From Candidatus Saccharimonadota bacterium (lineage in GTDB: Bacteria > Patescibacteriota > Saccharimonadia > Saccharimonadales > Saccharimonadaceae), in assembly GCA_009777365.1 (NCBI GenBank), contig WRLZ01000025.1, positions 1-9,726 of the forward strand: a DNA stretch of 9,726 bases, given 5' to 3'. The position numbers were made by a program, and so were the translations under genes. The notes below the pieces were generated by a model. The model did not search any database, was not told the origin of the DNA, and was given only the letters and a program-made list of their open reading frames with translations. Below are positions 1 to 5,652 of this stretch, in pieces; position 1 is the first letter of the stretch; each line of letters opens with the position of its first letter.

Positions 1-5
1 GTAAA

Positions 6-33
6 GGCTAAGTTTTAACGCTTAGTCTTTTTT
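6..33 (+). terminator. Intrinsic terminator of a gene left of the window
   Basis: GGCTAAG (6-12) pairs with CTTAGTC (21-27), seven pairs including one G-T, around an 8-nt loop, followed by six T at 28-33. This is a standard rho-independent terminator for plus-strand transcription entering from the left. Read on the minus strand the same hairpin is followed by a weaker T tract, so it may also end the short minus-strand ORF at 15-83, whose stop codon lies in its loop. Confidence 0.7.
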
Positions 34-83
34 GGATAAAACTTAATCTTGAAAAGACCGAAGAATATCGATATTTCTTTCAT
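15..83 (-). CDS. Possible 22-residue cationic, hydrophobic peptide
   Basis: The minus strand has ATG at 83-81 and TAA at 17-15, encoding MKEISIFFGLF then KIKFYPKKTKR. A full GGAGGT stands 4 nt before the ATG, the same spacing and strength as the Shine-Dalgarno sites of convincing genes in this window. The peptide has a short hydrophobic front and a basic tail, as in some membrane-active small peptides, but it is too short to assign to a family. Its upstream region folds into two stems (see 101-166). No clear promoter was found upstream. It could be a real small peptide, a leader peptide, or the decayed start of a lost gene. Confidence 0.35.
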   Translation of the reverse strand: MKEISIFFGLFKIKFYPKKTKR

Positions 84-290
84 TAAGACCTCCTTCCTTA
101 GCTTCGTTAATGTCCTAGAAACACTATCTAACGAAGCCACGGCGACGGGTAGGTACCCGGCGTGGCCTAGCTAAATTAAAAGCCAAGAGCAAACAACCAC
201 CTCAAAATTCTAGTACACCTGGTGGGATATTACAAGCATAACCATGATGAAAACCTGGAATTTTCTGGGTGATACAGATGGTGGGAGGGG
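84..290. other. Intergenic region with two adjoining hairpins (101-166)
   Basis: GCTTCGTTA (101-109) is matched by TAACGAAGC (129-137), a perfect 9-bp stem. Directly after it GCCACG (136-141) pairs with CGTGGC (161-166), enclosing CGGGTA (146-151) and TACCCG (154-159). If transcribed on the minus strand these stems would form the leader of the 22-residue ORF. The rest (170-290) is A/T-rich and has a CACC/GGTG palindrome near 218-226, but no gene and no promoter that I can support. Longer minus-strand frames here lack a ribosome site and are not credited. Confidence 0.5.
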
Positions 291-360
291 TGTTGTAAAA
301 ATTACAACATTTCGTGTGGATGGGAAAGTTATCCACAATAGTGTTGTAATTTCTACAACG
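291..360. promoter_or_regulatory. Palindromic double operator upstream of the FAD oxidoreductase
   Basis: There are two copies of GTTGTA-N5-TACAAC, at 292-308 and 343-359. Between them TGTGGAT (315-321) faces ATCCACA (331-337). All parts are symmetric about position ~326, so the 70 bp form one imperfect palindrome with a palindromic operator in each arm. The near operator ends about 20 bp upstream of the -35 box, a position more typical of activators than of simple repressors. The same operator pair precedes the GH97 gene. The regulator is not in the window and its family is unknown. Confidence 0.6.
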
Positions 361-379
361 TTTTTTGTGCTGATAGTGC

Positions 380-409
380 TTGCAGGGTATAAGGTTGCTG
401 TGGTAAAAT
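380..409 (+). promoter_or_regulatory. Promoter of the FAD oxidoreductase
   Basis: TTGCAG (380-385) and TAAAAT (404-409) are separated by 18 bp, with an extended -10 TG at 401-402. The start of transcription would be near 416, giving a leader of about 22 nt. AGGGGG at 421-426 is the best ribosome site, about 11 nt before the ATG. Confidence 0.6.
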
Positions 410-437
410 AGAAGATAAGTAGGGGGCAAATAGGTAA

Positions 438-2093
438 ATGAGTAGCCGTTTGGCGGATTATTTGAATAAATACCTTGATGGGGTTGCTGTGAGCGCTCCG
501 GAGGTTCTACGTCGTTACGCGAACGATGGCAGTGTTTTGGATATTTCCCCCGAGGTCGTCGTGCAACCGGTAGGTACGACTGATGTTCGTAAGACTGTAT
601 TACTATCCAGCCAGTTGGCCGAAAAGGGCCTCAGGGTCAGTGTAACACCGAGAGGTAGTGGCTCGGACAAGACAGGTGCGGCTATAGGCGACGGGATCGT
701 TTTGGATATGCGAAGATACATGAATCGTATCATTAGTGTCGATCCACGCCAGAGGTTGGTACACGTGCAGGCGGGTGCGACCATATCGGAAGTCAACAAG
801 GCTCTTCAGCCACATGGACTGTGTTTGCCTTTGACTTTGATGGGATTTGAGAATCCAGAATTGAACGACCAAAATCACACAATTGGTGGTTTGATTGCCA
901 ATAATCTTGGCGGGCAGGCTCTGCCGCGCTTGGGGAGGTTGGTGGATTATTTAGTACAATTAGAGGTTGTTTTAGCGGATGGTTCGGTATATCATACGAC
1001 GAGTCTTAGTGGGCGCAAGCTGAAGACTATTGGTGTCGAGACAACAAAAGGCAAGGAGGAGGCTCCGAGTTTCGCCGACAGGATCAATGCGGGCATGTAT
1101 AAGTTTGTTCGGGAAAATTCGGAGGTTCTTGCGGAGCTTCGGGCTAGGAGAGTCGGCAATACGGGGTATCTATATGGCATGACACAAGTTGGGGATGCGG
1201 AGAAGTCGCTGAACTTGATGCCGCTGTTTCTTGGGTCGCAGGGGAGTTTGGGGGTGATTACGGAAGTGATTTTGTCGGTTGATTACCTTGGGCCTTCGCC
1301 GGATCTGATGGTGGCGAAGTTTGATAATGTCAAGCAAGCTTTGGCCTTTGCGGGCGATGCGCTTAGCGAGAATCCGTCGATTCTTAATTTGGCAGACGGG
1401 AGGCTGTTTGCGGAGGCTGGGAAGAGCGGGAAGAGCTTCTTGCCGCTTGGAGGGCTTCCTGATAGCACTTTGGTGATGTTGGTTGGGTTTGATGATTCCA
1501 GTGCGAAGCATCGACAGAAAAAGATACGTAATTTGTCAAAGATTCTCACGAAGAATGATATTTCGTATGTCAGTTCGCTTCGGCAGGAGTTTAACGAGGA
1601 ATATTTCAATAGTATCTTGAAAGCGGCATTGAACAGGGTTGAGCGCAATACGGTGCAGGCGCCGATTTTGGATGGGGTGATTGTGCCATTTCAATCGGTG
1701 GAAAAGTATCTGAATGGGTTGCCGAGACTGGAGAGGCTTCTTGATAATAAGCTGATGGCGTATGGGTCGCTGATTACGGATCTTTGGACGGTGCGGCCAG
1801 AGGTGGATTTCACTGGTGCGGATAAGAGGCCGATTCTTCGGTTGGCGAGAGAGTATGGCAGGTTTGTGTTGGAGTGTGATGGGATTTTGGCGGGAGAAGG
1901 TGGAGAGGGGCGAGTTAAGGCGGTTTCGAGTTTGGTGAGGAGGAATGATTTTGCCGATAGTGTGGATAGGTTTGTCAAGAAGCAGTTTGATCCTAGGGGG
2001 ATTATGAATGCTGGGGTGAAGCAGACTATCACGGTTGATCAGGTTATGGAGCAGATTAGGAGAGATAATGATTTTGGGATAATGGAGTTGTAG
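438..2093 (+). CDS. FAD-binding oxidoreductase, GlcD/D-lactate dehydrogenase-like
   Basis: This 551-residue protein belongs to the vanillyl-alcohol-oxidase fold. It has the FAD-binding PCMH domain (about residues 35-285) and a GlcD-type C-terminal domain. Visible markers are TPRGSGSDKTGAA (70-82) for the flavin pyrophosphate loop, GGLIANNLGG (150-159), DYLVQLEVVLADG (170-182), LGSQGSLGVITE (265-276) and FDPRGIMNAG (517-526) near the C-terminus. Relatives oxidise 2-hydroxyacids such as D-lactate or glycolate; the substrate here cannot be read. There is no signal peptide, so it is probably cytoplasmic or peripheral to the membrane. The usual C-terminal GEHGIG motif reads GEGGEG (486-491), so the His expected to act with the substrate carboxylate or metal is missing. 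The gene is monocistronic, with its own promoter and terminator, and shares operator motifs with the GH97 gene. Confidence 0.88.
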   Translation: MSSRLADYLNKYLDGVAVSAPEVLRRYANDGSVLDISPEVVVQPVGTTDVRKTVLLSSQLAEKGLRVSVTPRGSGSDKTGAAIGDGIVLDMRRYMNRIISVDPRQRLVHVQAGATISEVNKALQPHGLCLPLTLMGFENPELNDQNHTIGGLIANNLGGQALPRLGRLVDYLVQLEVVLADGSVYHTTSLSGRKLKTIGVETTKGKEEAPSFADRINAGMYKFVRENSEVLAELRARRVGNTGYLYGMTQVGDAEKSLNLMPLFLGSQGSLGVITEVILSVDYLGPSPDLMVAKFDNVKQALAFAGDALSENPSILNLADGRLFAEAGKSGKSFLPLGGLPDSTLVMLVGFDDSSAKHRQKKIRNLSKILTKNDISYVSSLRQEFNEEYFNSILKAALNRVERNTVQAPILDGVIVPFQSVEKYLNGLPRLERLLDNKLMAYGSLITDLWTVRPEVDFTGADKRPILRLAREYGRFVLECDGILAGEGGEGRVKAVSSLVRRNDFADSVDRFVKKQFDPRGIMNAGVKQTITVDQVMEQIRRDNDFGIMEL

Positions 2094-2110
2094 ATATTGC
2101 TAAAACCTTT

Positions 2111-2194
2111 GCGCGACAAGTTGTTCATAAGTGTGCGCTCCAGGCCGCTAGGCCAAGTCATACCCACTTATGCCCAATTGTCGCGCTGGTTTTT
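2111..2194 (+). terminator. Long stem terminator after the FAD oxidoreductase
   Basis: GCGCGACAA (2111-2119) pairs with TTGTCGCGC (2178-2186), and inside it CATAAGTG (2126-2133) pairs with CACTTATG (2165-2172). Five T follow at 2190-2194. The loop holds GGCC-gcta-GGCC (2143-2154). AAAA at 2102-2105 precedes the structure, so it could also stop minus-strand transcription. It is larger than an ordinary terminator; a short structured RNA 3' end is an alternative. Confidence 0.6.
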
Positions 2195-2206
2195 CAATAG
2201 GACAAC

Positions 2207-2234
2207 AAAAATGTCCCAGCATATTGCTGAGACA
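2207..2234 (-). terminator. Terminator of the 2261-3199 gene
   Basis: On the minus strand, TGTCTCAGCA pairs with TGCTGGGACA (ten pairs, one G-T) around a 3-nt loop and is followed by five T. In plus coordinates the stem is 2212-2221 and 2225-2234, and the T tract is 2207-2211. It lies 27 bp past the stop codon of the convergent gene. Confidence 0.8.
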
Positions 2235-2260
2235 AGTTTGTTCAATGAATCGTGAGGTTG

Positions 2261-3199
2261 TTAGGGGTCGAAGTGTCGCCAGTCGGCTTGGCGGAAGATT
2301 TGGGTTGCCCAGCTTCGGGCGAGTTCGGGGTTGGTGCCTTTTAGGAGATGGACCTCGAGGATCCAGGCGACTTCGCCGACTAGCTCGATGGTTAGTTCTT
2401 GGCGGAGGCGGTTGTACTCCCTGCTGACTTCTGGGTCGACAGGTAGGCTAGTCATGCCCTGAGACAGCATTTCTTGGCCAGCTTCGCCGAACATTTCTAC
2501 GAGTAGTTCTTCTGAGGCTTGGTGCGTATTGACCCATGCCTCTTCGACTTTTCTCCGAGCTGTGGCGCCGGTTGCCAGGTTGTTTTGGCGACAAAATTCG
2601 TCATCAAAATAGAGCTTGGCTACTGTGTCGATGATGGCCTCGAAGGAAAAGTCGTCGCCGTGCAAGCTGATGTGTACGTCTTTGACGGCTCCGTTGAATT
2701 GGAGTGGGCCTGTATCTTCCAGAGCGCCTAGGGGCGGGTCGGGGAGGAAAGAGGCCTTTGTGCCAAAGAGTGCGACAAGTGCGGTTGCGATTACGTCGTC
2801 GCCATAGTTGAAGCCGAGGCTGTCGGGCTTGGACATGGGGTGACGGGATACGGCTATGAACCTGGCGATATTCTCGACATGTTCGTTGCTGATCCGTTCG
2901 GAATAAGTCCAAGTTCCCCCTTCGCTCCTTAGGTCTGTGCGTAAGAGGATTCCGTTCGGGAACAGGCCTTCGCCCAGGGTTGGCCACTTGATTGGCTCTG
3001 GGCTTGGTCTTTCGGTTGGTGCTAGGGTGGTGAATGTCGCGTCAGATGGTGTCGAACTTGCCGCGTGGACTTGATCGACGCTACTGATGGCGACGCTTCG
3101 GTCGTCGATGTTTGCCATAATCATCACGAAGATCACCAGCACCACGAGTGCGAATGCGGGTATTGCTACGGGTAGGGACTTGCGGATTTTTCTGGACAT
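2261..3199 (-). CDS. Membrane-anchored lysozyme-like protein, catalytic Glu replaced
   Basis: This 312-residue protein has a basic N-terminus, one membrane segment (about 11-29), a Ser/Thr/Pro-rich linker (47-70) and an outer globular domain. I recognise no family directly, but it matches the neighbour at 3438-4286 in several places: ENI-x2-F (109-114), GTKASF (146-151) against GTEVSF, GPLQF (164-168) against GMWQV, and 276-302 against 247-273, ungapped with 10 of 27 identities including EVA, KG and SWA. I infer a phage-tail-lysozyme-type domain in which Lys148 sits where the neighbour has its probable catalytic Glu. A roughly 40-residue extra segment (about 180-260) separates the motifs. It is therefore likely an inactive binding or regulatory paralogue. 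AGGAGG stands 7 nt before the ATG, and the gene has its own promoter and terminator. Confidence 0.75.
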   Translation of the reverse strand: MSRKIRKSLPVAIPAFALVVLVIFVMIMANIDDRSVAISSVDQVHAASSTPSDATFTTLAPTERPSPEPIKWPTLGEGLFPNGILLRTDLRSEGGTWTYSERISNEHVENIARFIAVSRHPMSKPDSLGFNYGDDVIATALVALFGTKASFLPDPPLGALEDTGPLQFNGAVKDVHISLHGDDFSFEAIIDTVAKLYFDDEFCRQNNLATGATARRKVEEAWVNTHQASEELLVEMFGEAGQEMLSQGMTSLPVDPEVSREYNRLRQELTIELVGEVAWILEVHLLKGTNPELARSWATQIFRQADWRHFDP

Positions 3200-3298
3200 T
3201 ATGCTTCCTCCTTTTTTAGTTCGACACCAGTCGACTTATTCGCAGTAATACTATACCTTTACTTTTTTATTCACGATATTAAGGTACGTGTAGAGCCG

Positions 3299-3327
3299 AT
3301 TATATCATACTCGCCCTCATTTGTCAA
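3299..3327 (-). promoter_or_regulatory. Promoter of the 2261-3199 gene
   Basis: On the minus strand TTGACA (3327-3322) and TATAAT (3304-3299) stand 17 bp apart with an extended -10 TGA, a consensus sigma-70-type promoter. Transcription should start near 3292, giving a leader of about 93 nt. The -35 box is one arm of an inverted repeat, TTGTCAA (3321-3327) and TTGACAA (3333-3339), which could bind a regulator. Confidence 0.85.
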
Positions 3328-3393
3328 GGTTTTTGACAATTTTTGGCGATTTTGCGGGTGAAAGTTTATGGGAACAGTAGCGCGGGGAAAACA

Positions 3394-3418
3394 AAAGCCC
3401 TTGGCGGGGCTTTGTTTA
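3394..3418 (-). terminator. Terminator of the 3438-4286 gene
   Basis: AAAGCCC (3394-3400) and GGGCTTT (3407-3413) form a 7-bp stem with a 6-nt loop. On the minus strand it is followed by TTGTTTT (3387-3393). It lies about 25 bp after the TAA of the gene, so the two tandem minus-strand genes are probably separate transcripts. Confidence 0.7.
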
Positions 3419-3437
3419 GATTGAAGTAGAGGTTGGT

Positions 3438-4286
3438 TTAGTCTTGTGGGTGTGGGGCGACTTGGGCGTAGAGTTGCTCTGCCCAGGATGCACGACGGGT
3501 CGTGCTGGCGCCTTTCTCGAAGCGGGCATTGAAGATTCTTGCGACTTCGGCGGCGCTGGGGGCGGCTTCAAGATCGCTGAGGAGCTCGGGGATATTATCC
3601 CATGGGAACACTGGCGTCAGCAGGTCATCCCAACGGCCGCTGAGGATGTCGAAGATGAACTGGTTTTGGGAGTCCATGTCTTCGCCATAATGCATCGAGA
3701 GAATTTGCCAAAGGACAGTGGTCTGGCCGTTGTAGAGTAGGAGGACTTGCCACATTCCCCGGTAGGGGCTGTTGGCGTCCTGTGGCCAGATGCGGAATGA
3801 GACTTCTGTGCCCCAGTTTCCGGCTAGGCCGCAAGCGACTTTGAGCGATATGCCTCGGTCGGTCCACCATGTTAGGAATTGGCAGATGTTTTCGTGTTGC
3901 CAAGTCTCGATGGGTAGGCCGTCGATGACGATGCGGTCGGGTATTACGAATACGGGTTCGGGCGGGTAGTTACTCTCTGGGGGTACCTCTAGTTCGGCGA
4001 CTATTTCGGAATAGTCGCCATTATTGACTTCGATCAATAATGGCGGCATTGGCCCGTATATTGGTCCGTGATAGTCTTGGTGTTCCAGGTGTTGGTACTT
4101 TGGCTCTTCATAGGTGGCGTCTTCGATGTTGAGTTCGGATGAACTCGCTTCCCTGGTGTCCTCTATGGTTTCAGGTCTTGGTTCGGCTCCCAGAATGAAA
4201 GCTGTCAACATAACGAGTACTACAATCGTTACTGTCAACCATAATAGCGGTTTAAGACGTATCCTGCGCTTTTCGCTACGTGTCAT
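3438..4286 (-). CDS. Membrane-anchored phage-tail-lysozyme-like muramidase
   Basis: This 282-residue protein has a basic N-terminus, one membrane segment (about 13-33), an acidic and Pro-rich linker (34-115) and an outer C-terminal domain (about 130-275). The domain resembles the phage tail lysozyme family (PF18013, Phage_lysozyme2, from memory). GLAGNWGTEVSF (153-164) matches the family pattern G-I-x-G-N-x3-E-S-G-F, making Glu161 the likely catalytic acid. GMWQV (177-181) fits the GxxQW turn, QNQFIFDIL (207-215) the conserved helix, and AAEVARIF (245-252) with RRASWAEQLY (264-273) the C-terminal helices. It probably cuts peptidoglycan glycan strands at the cell surface, of its own wall or of a neighbouring cell. 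A paralogue lacking the Glu lies directly downstream. AGGAGGT stands 4 nt before the ATG. Confidence 0.72.
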   Translation of the reverse strand: MTRSEKRRIRLKPLLWLTVTIVVLVMLTAFILGAEPRPETIEDTREASSSELNIEDATYEEPKYQHLEHQDYHGPIYGPMPPLLIEVNNGDYSEIVAELEVPPESNYPPEPVFVIPDRIVIDGLPIETWQHENICQFLTWWTDRGISLKVACGLAGNWGTEVSFRIWPQDANSPYRGMWQVLLLYNGQTTVLWQILSMHYGEDMDSQNQFIFDILSGRWDDLLTPVFPWDNIPELLSDLEAAPSAAEVARIFNARFEKGASTTRRASWAEQLYAQVAPHPQD

Positions 4287-4379
4287 AACGACCTCCTTAG
4301 TTTTTTTAACCTCTAGTTAATTTGCAAGGTTCAAATTTCGTCTCACGGCTTCTGCCATAAGTAATGGAACAGAATGCCC

Positions 4380-4417
4380 ATTATATGTATTATATCACAA
4401 GTTGTCAAATTTGTCAA
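4380..4417 (-). promoter_or_regulatory. Two interleaved promoters of the lysozyme-like gene
   Basis: On the minus strand there are two complete consensus promoters offset by exactly 9 bp. The first is TTGACA at 4417-4412 with TATAAT at 4394-4389. The second is TTGACA at 4408-4403 with TATAAT at 4385-4380. Both spacers are 17 bp. Transcription would start near 4382 or 4373. A hairpin in the leader (4350-4374: TTCTG/CAGAA outside CCAT/ATGG) would be right at the 5' end. Confidence 0.85.
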
Positions 4418-4637
4418 TAGAAATGGCAAAAAAAGTGGTGGTTTTGGGGTGAAAAGCTGGGGATTACAGTAGTGGGAAAAGCTTTGGCTTGACTTTTTTT
4501 GTAGGCTGCATTCGGCGGGTCAAAAGTGTGATTTTGACCCGCCTACTAAAGGGCCTCCGCTTACGCTTCGGCAGCTTCGCTAAGCTCTCATGGAGTCTTT
4601 ACTTAGAGGGCCTGCGGCAGCGGCAGGGCCGCTATAT
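4418..4637. other. Intergenic region with repeat and GC-rich stems, no gene
   Basis: From 4445 to 4480 there is a stretch similar to 3355-3390, the region upstream of the other lysozyme-type promoter. AAGC-tttg-GCTT followed by seven T (4479-4499) is at best a weak plus-strand terminator. The 54-bp hairpin repeat occupies 4503-4556. Beyond it are a small AGCTT/AAGCT hairpin (4573-4586) and a GC-rich stem, GGCC-TGC against GCA-GGGCC (about 4609-4630). No open frame with a ribosome site is present. Confidence 0.6.
4503..4556. repeat. 54-bp hairpin repeat, copy 1
   Basis: Positions 4503-4556 are identical to 9660-9713. The core is a perfect 12-bp stem, GGCGGGTCAAAA (4514-4525) and TTTTGACCCGCC (4532-4543), with loop GTGTGA. 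The element begins AGGC and ends GCCT, so its outermost bases are also inverted. Neither strand has a T tract after the stem, which argues against a simple terminator. It looks like a REP-like or miniature non-autonomous element. Similarity may resume at TTCGGCAG (4567-4574), after 11 bp absent from the second copy. Confidence 0.85.
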
Positions 4638-4656
4638 TTGACATTTGTTATAACTT

Positions 4657-4685
4657 GTGATATCCCTGCTTTGCAGGCATATCAC
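4657..4685. repeat. Hairpin carrying a broken promoter -10
   Basis: GTGATAT (4657-4663) pairs with ATATCAC (4679-4685), and CCTGC (4665-4669) with GCAGG (4673-4677), around TTT, with one C-C mismatch. TTGACA at 4638-4643 is 17 bp from TATCCC (4661-4666) inside this hairpin. The spacer ends ACTTGTGATAT, identical to that of the lysozyme-gene promoter. I read it as a promoter-like segment whose -10 is not consensus. Confidence 0.5.
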
Positions 4686-4696
4686 GGCCTTGCCTC

Positions 4697-4732
4697 AAAA
4701 GTCAAGAGAAATCAAGCTTTCTCTTGACTTTT
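4697..4732. promoter_or_regulatory. 15-bp perfect inverted repeat over the -35 box
   Basis: AAAAGTCAAGAGAAA (4697-4711) and TTTCTCTTGACTTTT (4718-4732) form a perfect inverted repeat with a 6-bp centre. The right arm contains the -35 box (4724-4729) of the downstream gene. It could be an operator covering the promoter, or a terminator of transcripts arriving from the left, since a T tract ends the right arm. Confidence 0.6.
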
Positions 4733-4752
4733 TCGCTGCGTTGTGATATAAT
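4724..4752 (+). promoter_or_regulatory. Promoter of the 4953-5582 gene
   Basis: TTGACT (4724-4729) and TATAAT (4747-4752) are separated by 17 bp with an extended -10 TGA. Transcription should start near 4759, leaving a leader of about 194 nt. Confidence 0.85.
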
Positions 4753-4758
4753 GAGGGT

Positions 4759-4946
4759 GTATTGTGCCCTAGGGCATTGTTTTTGTTGAAGAACAAAAAC
4801 AATGTAGGCGTAATTGTAGCTTAAAATTTTGGCTAATTAGTAGATTCTATGATTTGTTGCGGCGGGTAGAGGGTTATTCTCGGGGGAGGATGGTTTTCTA
4901 CCCGCGGCAATGCCGTGAAGGGTAAAAATAAAACTAAAACGGAGGT
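4759..4946 (+). promoter_or_regulatory. Structured 5' leader of the 4953-5582 gene
   Basis: The leader opens with the palindrome TGCCCTAGGGCA (4765-4776). This shares its last two bases with a 13-bp perfect stem, CATTGTTTTTGTT (4775-4787) and AACAAAAACAATG (4792-4804), with loop GAAG. A second stem, one mismatch in 13 pairs, joins 4857-4869 to 4898-4910. An A-rich stretch leads to GGAGGT (4941-4946). Leaders at 7984 and 9159 have the same palindrome-then-hairpin layout. No known riboswitch class is recognised. Confidence 0.6.
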
Positions 4947-4952
4947 CATGGA

Positions 4953-5582
4953 ATGAAAAGAATCCTTACTGAGGAGCTCCTCAACGATGTCGCAAAGGTG
5001 GCACTAGACAGGGCGCTCGAGCCATTTATGGAAAGGGAGCCTATTCCGCCGAGCGCGATGGTGCATATGGGTTTTGCCAGTGGCAGGCCTATTATGACCG
5101 ATGCCGACCAGGATGACAGGGTTGATGAATTTGCGAAGCGATTTGCTTACGCCCAAATGAGCGTAGCGGTTCGGCAAACCAACTTCTTCGGCGACGACAA
5201 AGACATGTTTGAGTTTTGCGTCGATACGAACGATTCGCTATTTGTACGCACGTGCGTGATGAGGCGGAAAGTTACGCTTGATGAGGACAACGATTTTGTG
5301 TTGATGATAGCCTTGGCTATTATGGACAAGGAAACATTGCATGAGTATGATTCAATCGTAGCCGCGTTGGATGCGGCGCAGAAGGTTTTGGAAGAGGCGT
5401 ATTCTGCGGCTGAAGACGAGCCGGAAGGCGAATGCAGGTGTGGGTGCCTGGTGGCGGATATTCTTGGGGCGATAGGTTCGTTTTCGGATTTCGTAGGTAG
5501 CGATAAGGGCGGCGAGTTGTACAAAGCGTTGCAAGATGGCTACGGAAATTTCCTTGAGCAGGGGGATGCGAACCAGGAATAG
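4953..5582 (+). CDS. Acidic protein of unknown function with CRCGC motif
   Basis: This 209-residue protein is not recognised. It is strongly acidic, has no signal peptide or membrane segment, and should be cytoplasmic. It looks largely helical at both ends (about 5-28 and 133-153). The middle (about 84-125) reads as alternating strands, with DDKDMFEFCVDTND followed by VRTCVMRRKVTLDEDNDFVLMI in outline. A tight Cys cluster, CRCGC (161-165), preceded by acidic residues, might bind metal; Cys89 and Cys101 are the only others. The ATG at 4953 is 6 nt past a perfect GGAGGT. An upstream ATG at 4948 reads ATG-GAA-TGA and overlaps this start, but is only 1 nt from the ribosome site. It is monocistronic and its leader style is shared with the three other small plus-strand genes. 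Confidence 0.85.
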   Translation: MKRILTEELLNDVAKVALDRALEPFMEREPIPPSAMVHMGFASGRPIMTDADQDDRVDEFAKRFAYAQMSVAVRQTNFFGDDKDMFEFCVDTNDSLFVRTCVMRRKVTLDEDNDFVLMIALAIMDKETLHEYDSIVAALDAAQKVLEEAYSAAEDEPEGECRCGCLVADILGAIGSFSDFVGSDKGGELYKALQDGYGNFLEQGDANQE

Positions 5583-5610
5583 GCGGATTAGCTAAAATTA
5601 TTATATAATC

Positions 5611-5645
5611 TCGGTCCCACAGTAATCAGGGGCCGATTTTATTTT
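5611..5645 (+). terminator. Terminator between convergent genes
   Basis: TCGGTCCC (5611-5618) pairs with GGGGCCGA (5629-5636), eight pairs with one G-T, followed by TTTTATTTT (5637-5645). It ends the 4953-5582 gene. On the minus strand the same stem is followed by an A/T-rich stretch with a later T tract, so it may also serve the GH97 gene, whose stop is at 5653-5655. Confidence 0.75.
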
Positions 5646-5652
5646 GTGGTTA

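Noticed and set aside
4503..4556. 54-bp repeat as a simple intrinsic terminator
   Set aside because: The stem is strong but no T tract follows on either strand.
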